64,000 bases of DNA from Petrolisthes cinctipes (lineage: Eukaryota; Arthropoda; Malacostraca; Decapoda; Porcellanidae), in assembly GCA_033782935.1 (NCBI GenBank), contig JAWQEG010001401.1, positions 7,501 through 71,500 of the forward strand. The letters run 5' to 3'. This document shows positions 59,401 through 64,000 of the stretch, piece by piece. Position 1 is the stretch's first letter; every line of letters starts with the position of its first letter. Position numbers and translations under genes: made by a program. The notes beneath the pieces were generated by a model that was not told the DNA's origin, did not search any database, and saw nothing but the letters and a program-made list of their open reading frames with translations.

Positions 59401-60740
59401 CCCTCACTATTTGTGAGTTAAAACATTAATTTGTGGATTTCTTGGGAAATTTAAGCAAGAAATGTAAGAAATCATTAGTGAGTGAGAGTTAAAAGGGGTA
59501 AATTGAGAAACAGGAAAGAATTTGCAGGTCTGGGTCAGTAAGACACCCTTTGTGTGTGTTGGTACAGTAAATATGGTAATGGGAACACAGTCCAGTAACT
59601 TTAAATATCTGGTGGTACAATTTGTTGTTCGTGTAGGGGTACTGTAGGTTTACTATTCACAGATTTTCTTGATTAGCAAGAGTCGCCTATACATATATTT
59701 GGGTAGTTTCTGTTCACCACAAAGGCTTAAACTTGGCACTTTTTACTCTACTCTCATTGTTAGTCTATATGCTACATCTGGTATATATAGCTGCTCTGTT
59801 TCTAGGCAGGACAAGCTGACTCCAAGTCCTCCCCCAGCTCTGACTTTGCGGTTGTCTTACCCAAACATATCTATCCAATCCTGCCTCCCATTGGTGAAGG
59901 AGTTTTCATGTTGGATATGTTTACCCTTTTGTTTGTTATCCTTATACGTTGGTCCTCATTATGTGCCTCTGCTTTTCACCAACTTACTTAGTGCCCTCTG
60001 TGGCTTTCAGTCTGTCTTGGCAGATAATCTGCTGATTCTGGATATTCAAGAATGGTTGTTTAGTGTTGTTGCCAAAGTGAAATTAATTTCCTTTTGTTAG
60101 GTCTCAAGCCACATTGAAGCCCAGGCAATGAGTGTATACCTACCTTCTGGCATGTGTTTCTGCCACTTCCTGCCATGTCATGTCCTGTCCCATCCCAGCT
60201 CCTGATTTATTTCCTATTTATTGCCTGACTCCTTGCCCCATGGTAGCAGGTCAAGTGATTATCAGTGATGAATAATAAACTCCGCTCTGTTGAACCTACT
60301 GTGGCTCCCTGGTGGTCTCCTTCTCATCACCATAGTTGCTGGGAGACTGCCTTGGCCCTCCTGTCACGATCGCACAAGGGTCACTCATGGCTTCTTGATG
60401 GATAAAGTGTTCCCCTCTTCTGTCTCTTCTGCCGGGGTCTGGTCATGGTCCAGCATCTTTTGGTTGACTGTCTGTAGTTCCTCACTGCTCGTCAGCAGGC
60501 CTTCCCATTCTTCCACACTCCCTTATTCGTCCCCCTACCCTTTTTGTGCTTCTCTCATCTACTTCCCCTTTCCTAGCTAACAATGGCTTTGTGCTGATTT
60601 ACCATATGTTGGTTTCGTCAATGAAAGTAATGTGCGTAATCATAATGATGAATTTTGTGAGAGGTCTAACTAGATCAAAAGAAGATTTCCAGTTGGGATG
60701 GACAGGGATTTAGATGATTTGGTTGTGTCTGAATGGTTCA
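59401..60740. other. No gene assigned; possible LTR-like stretch
   Basis: A 143-codon frame at 59669-60100 has no recognised family. Near 60265-60330, GAATAATAAACTCCGCTCTG then CTACTGTGGCTCCCTGGTGG resembles the end of an LTR with a polyadenylation hexamer, but no second LTR, primer-binding site or gag/pol was found. Confidence 0.3.
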
Positions 60741-60759
60741 GCCATTCTGACACCAAGCT

Positions 60760-61165
60760 CTTATCACTGACATTACCATCACCACACTGTAACTTACATA
60801 CAGACATCACCACAATGCTAACACCTCCACATTGACACTACTACCAATTGTACCTCCTGTACCACCCATCAACCACACTTCACACTACAAACCCATACAG
60901 TACACTGGATACCACACAAACAATACTACAGCTACGTGAACATACATATTACACTTTCCTGGCACCACCATGTATAATAACACAAACAGCAGCTTCATCA
61001 CCATCCTGACACCCCCCCCCCCCCACTAAACACCATTTCCAACCAAACTCTACCACCACCACCACCACCACCACCACCACCACTACTATCACCGCTACCA
61101 CACCAACACACCACCACACTCCCACCATCACCACCACATTAACATCACCACCACCACCACCACCA
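60760..61165. repeat. (CCA)n-rich repeat block
   Basis: ACC/CAC-rich sequence with a pure (CCA)n run at about 61048-61085 and a poly-C run at 61011-61024. The minus-strand open frame is a poly-Val/Gly artefact. Confidence 0.85.
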
Positions 61166-61319
61166 TCACAATACTCAAACATGACAATGGTAGCCATAAT
61201 ACAATACTCACCATACACACCATCATCACGTACGCTAATGTCATCTCCACAGTAACACCATCACATATACTGACACCATTATCACCACGTTGATAACTCC
61301 ACCAAATTGACAACGCCTT

Positions 61320-61775
61320 CACATTGAGACTACCACACTGATAACAACCATACTGAAACCACTACACTGACAATACTATTGCACTGACATCACTATCGCA
61401 TTGACACCCCCACTACACAGACAACACTATCACACTGACAACACTACTACACTGACAACACTACTAAACTGACACTACCACCACTACACACAACACTATC
61501 GCACTGACAACACTATCGCACTGACGCCACCACTACACTGACAACACTATCGCACTGATAACACTACTACACTGACACCACCACCACTGCACTGACACCA
61601 CCACCACTACACTGACAACACTATCACACTGACATCACTATCACATTGACACACCCACTACACAGACAACACTATTGCACTGACAGCACTACTACACTGA
61701 CACCACCACCACTGCACTGACAACACTATCAGCACTACTACCCGGACACCACCACTACACTGACACCACCACTCA
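61320..61775. repeat. Minisatellite CACTGACAACACTA
   Basis: Units of about 15-21 bp: CACTGACAACACTATCG, CACTGACACCACCACTA and variants, more than 20 copies, with some higher-order repetition (for example GACATCACTATCACATTGAC, GACACCCCCACTACACAGAC). Confidence 0.85.
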
Positions 61776-62255
61776 TGTTTAAATTGAGCTATGTATCTTT
61801 TCAATCGCTAGTGGGTGTTGCATGGCTGGCCCTCTTCCCTCCCCTCACTCCTCTCTCTCTCTCTCCTCTCTATCTAGTACCCCCTTTCTCTTTTTTTCTC
61901 TCTCCTCCCCACACTTTCCTCCTCTCCTTTGGTACCCCTCTCTCCCCCCCCCCACCCCATTCACGTCACCTTCGCCCGTGAAAACAGGAAAGTGGGAAGC
62001 TGTCGATGAAAAACAGGATAAAAATTCTCTCGTGAACACATTTGAAGAATAATATGTCAGTGTGACTATGATAGATCACCCGTATTGAAACATTGGATTT
62101 TTATGAAAGGCCACCACCACATAGTAACTCAAGCACTACCGAGTACTCATATTATTATTATTATTTAAAGCCTTGTAGGGGATGAGGGAAAACCTAAGTT
62201 GGATGTGGGGTTAATGATGATTATTATTATTACACTGCAAACTTCATAAATCCTG

Positions 62256-62367
<112 letters not shown>

Positions 62368-62669
62368 CTCAGCCATTGAACACTGTATTCACTGAGTCCA
62401 ACACACACACACACACATACACATTGTTTGTAATTCAGTGCATGAAGGGAGTATTGTTGTGAATTGTCTTATTAAGGTGCAAAAGTTGGGATCGTGTAGC
62501 TTTGGTTGCTTGACACAATAATTATATGCTTACGTGTATGGTCCCTCGCTTGCCTCAATCTGTGGTGGTTGGCTGCCTCACACAAACAGCCAGACATAAC
62601 AACAGGTCCTCAAGCTTTGCCTCGAAAGGGAATATTAGTACAGCACAGTATTGGGAAATCTGGAACAAC

Positions 62670-62755
62670 TGATACCTCCAAATTATTCCAAGCAACAGAC
62701 CACCATTGGTTTTTGTTAATCTGGTCTTGTTTCCTGGCATAGTTTGGACGAATCA
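62670..62755. repeat. Foldback family A copy
   Basis: TGATACCTCCAAATTATTCC pairs with GGCATAGTTTGGACGAATCA; inner AGCAACAGACC pairs loosely with GGTCTTGTTTCC. Confidence 0.78.
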
Positions 62756-63170
62756 ATTAATGAACCAAAAGTATATGACCCCCTTATTTAACATATATAG
62801 TTCCACCCACACCAGTACTCTTCATCAGTTATACCTCGTGTCTATAGCTTATAAAGGTTATGGTAAGGTGTAATGAATAAAGAAGTGATTCAGCTAATCA
62901 ATTGTCCACGATGATCATAATTATTTAGAGGAATACAGAGGGAAACCAAGTTATTGAAAGATTAGATATTCTGCGATTGCTGCGTCCCTTTGATAGTAAT
63001 TGTTGGACTGAATGAAGTGTTAGTGAAGCATAGGCTAAACACCTACTAGGCCTATATATATATAGCCTATCCCCTGGAAACCAAACCAATGTTATTGTTT
63101 ATCCTTAAAATTACAACAACCACTTATATTGACTGCCTCTGCCATGCCTTAATTGCTTTTTCAGCTTTGT

Positions 63171-63201
<31 letters not shown>

Positions 63202-63623
63202 TAATTCATTTTGTATCTCTTATGTTGGAGAGATTAGCACAAATTCACCCCTCCCCCTTTTCAAGTCACTGGCATATAAGGAAAAGTTTTAGTATCGGTA
63301 GATGAAAGGGCTTGTGGCTGACCTAAAACTATTCTATGGACATACATGCCTGTGAAATGTGAGAAGGGAGGTGGAACAAGTATCTATATAATTATGTGAA
63401 ACTCTCTGTACAGTTCCGAGCAGATGAAAAACGACTAACACTGCCTCAGTCCCTCTACGAATTATTGACTCTAGATGTCTGCTTAGTTTTGTGTCAATAG
63501 TATGGTGGGGAGGGTAGTAGTGTTGAACATAAACAAACAAATCACCATGAGGGATATAATTAATCACTTTAAGCCATTTATTTTACTTAGGGGGTAGTAC
63601 AGTGTCGGTATATTGGAGCACAT

Positions 63624-63709
63624 TGATTCCTCCAAAATATGAAAGGTAACGGAACAAGATGAACAAAAATAATGGTGGCCTGTTACTTGGAATAGTTTGA
63701 AGGAATTAG
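63624..63709. repeat. Foldback family A copy
   Basis: TGATTCCTCCAAAATATGAA with GTAACGGAAC pairs with TGTTACTTGGAATAGTTTGA and AGGAATTA. The centre GATGAACAAAAATAATGG is identical to the copy at 57914. Confidence 0.8.
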
Positions 63710-63780
63710 TCACTCCAGATTGATCAAAAGTGTATTATCCCCTTAAGGTGGTAATTCTTTTTTGGTACATTGGAGTGCCA

Positions 63781-63866
63781 TTATTCCTCGAAAGTATGCT
63801 AGGAAACAGGACCTGAAGAGCAAAAATAATAGTGTTCTGTTGCTTGGAATAGTTTGGAGGATTCGG
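63781..63866. repeat. Foldback family A copy
   Basis: TTATTCCTCGAAAGTATGCT with AGGAAACAGGACC pairs with TTCTGTTGCTTGGAATAG, TTTGGAGGATTC. It is 71 bp from the previous copy and in the same orientation, suggesting tandem duplication of a larger unit. Confidence 0.78.
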
Positions 63867-64000
63867 TTGCTCCAGATTTACCCACACAAAACTTCCCCCT
63901 TAAGGGTTCTACTGGCACCCACTGATTGATTCCTTACAGCAGCTGAGGCAGTGTTTTCCCCTCAGCTGCTCTAAACTGTACCTCACAACCCAAGTTAAAC

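Noticed and set aside
59669..60100. 143-codon frame as a candidate gene
   Set aside because: No recognised domain or credible splice partners; nearby sequence is repeat-derived.
61360..61775. Repeats of about 20 bp as a CRISPR array
   Set aside because: Units are contiguous without unique spacers, and the genome is eukaryotic; this is a minisatellite.

Overview
This is a eukaryotic, intron-rich and very repeat-rich window. It most likely comes from a decapod crustacean. That inference rests on four things: dense (GA)n, (CA)n, (TA)n and (CCA)n microsatellites; degenerate CCTAA (arthropod telomere-type) repeats; many decayed non-LTR retrotransposons plus a tRNA-derived SINE; and arthropod-like versions of the three genes. 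The species cannot be named from sequence alone.

Three protein-coding genes can be assembled exon by exon, all on the + strand. (1) 10134-18735: TRAIP, a RING E3 ubiquitin ligase of replication-stress repair, 11 coding exons, 448 aa, with a C-terminal PIP-box-like motif. (2) 25868-28078: a 7-dehydrocholesterol reductase (DHCR7), 3 coding exons, 410 aa. (3) 33099-47050: CBL, the RING E3 ligase that down-regulates receptor tyrosine kinases, 8 coding exons, 448 aa, ending soon after the RING as a short isoform. All exon joins use GT/AG sites and keep frame. The genes share no pathway: two are unrelated RING E3 ligases and one is an ER sterol enzyme. Their proximity looks like simple synteny, not an operon or functional cluster.

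Layout: 1-10133 is gene-free, with AT-rich and GA/CT tracts, CCTAA arrays, foldback elements and a compound repeat at 7.96-9.05 kb. 10134-18896 is TRAIP; its introns hold a pogo/mariner-like MITE, a LINE 3' end with a target-site duplication, a 1.14-kb element with terminal inverted repeats, and a likely LINE scrap. 19086-20581 is an antisense LINE whose catalytic palm is deleted. 20582-25867 is gene-free. 25868-28577 is DHCR7, with a nearly perfect 185-bp palindrome in intron 1. 28578-33098 is gene-free, with a SINE pair at 29.4-29.9 kb and a repeat just upstream of the CBL start. 33099-47855 is CBL, with a minisatellite, foldbacks and LINE pieces in introns. 47856-64000 has no recognisable gene; it holds LINE pieces, a nested mariner-like MITE at 56.3-57.0 kb, several foldback elements and a long simple-repeat block at 60.7-62.4 kb.

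The most distinctive non-genic signal is the abundance of short foldback (hairpin) elements. Two families recur (about seven and three copies) and several are single; some lie in introns and would fold in the pre-mRNA. The strongest is the DHCR7 intron palindrome, whose arms also carry a hammerhead-ribozyme-like core.
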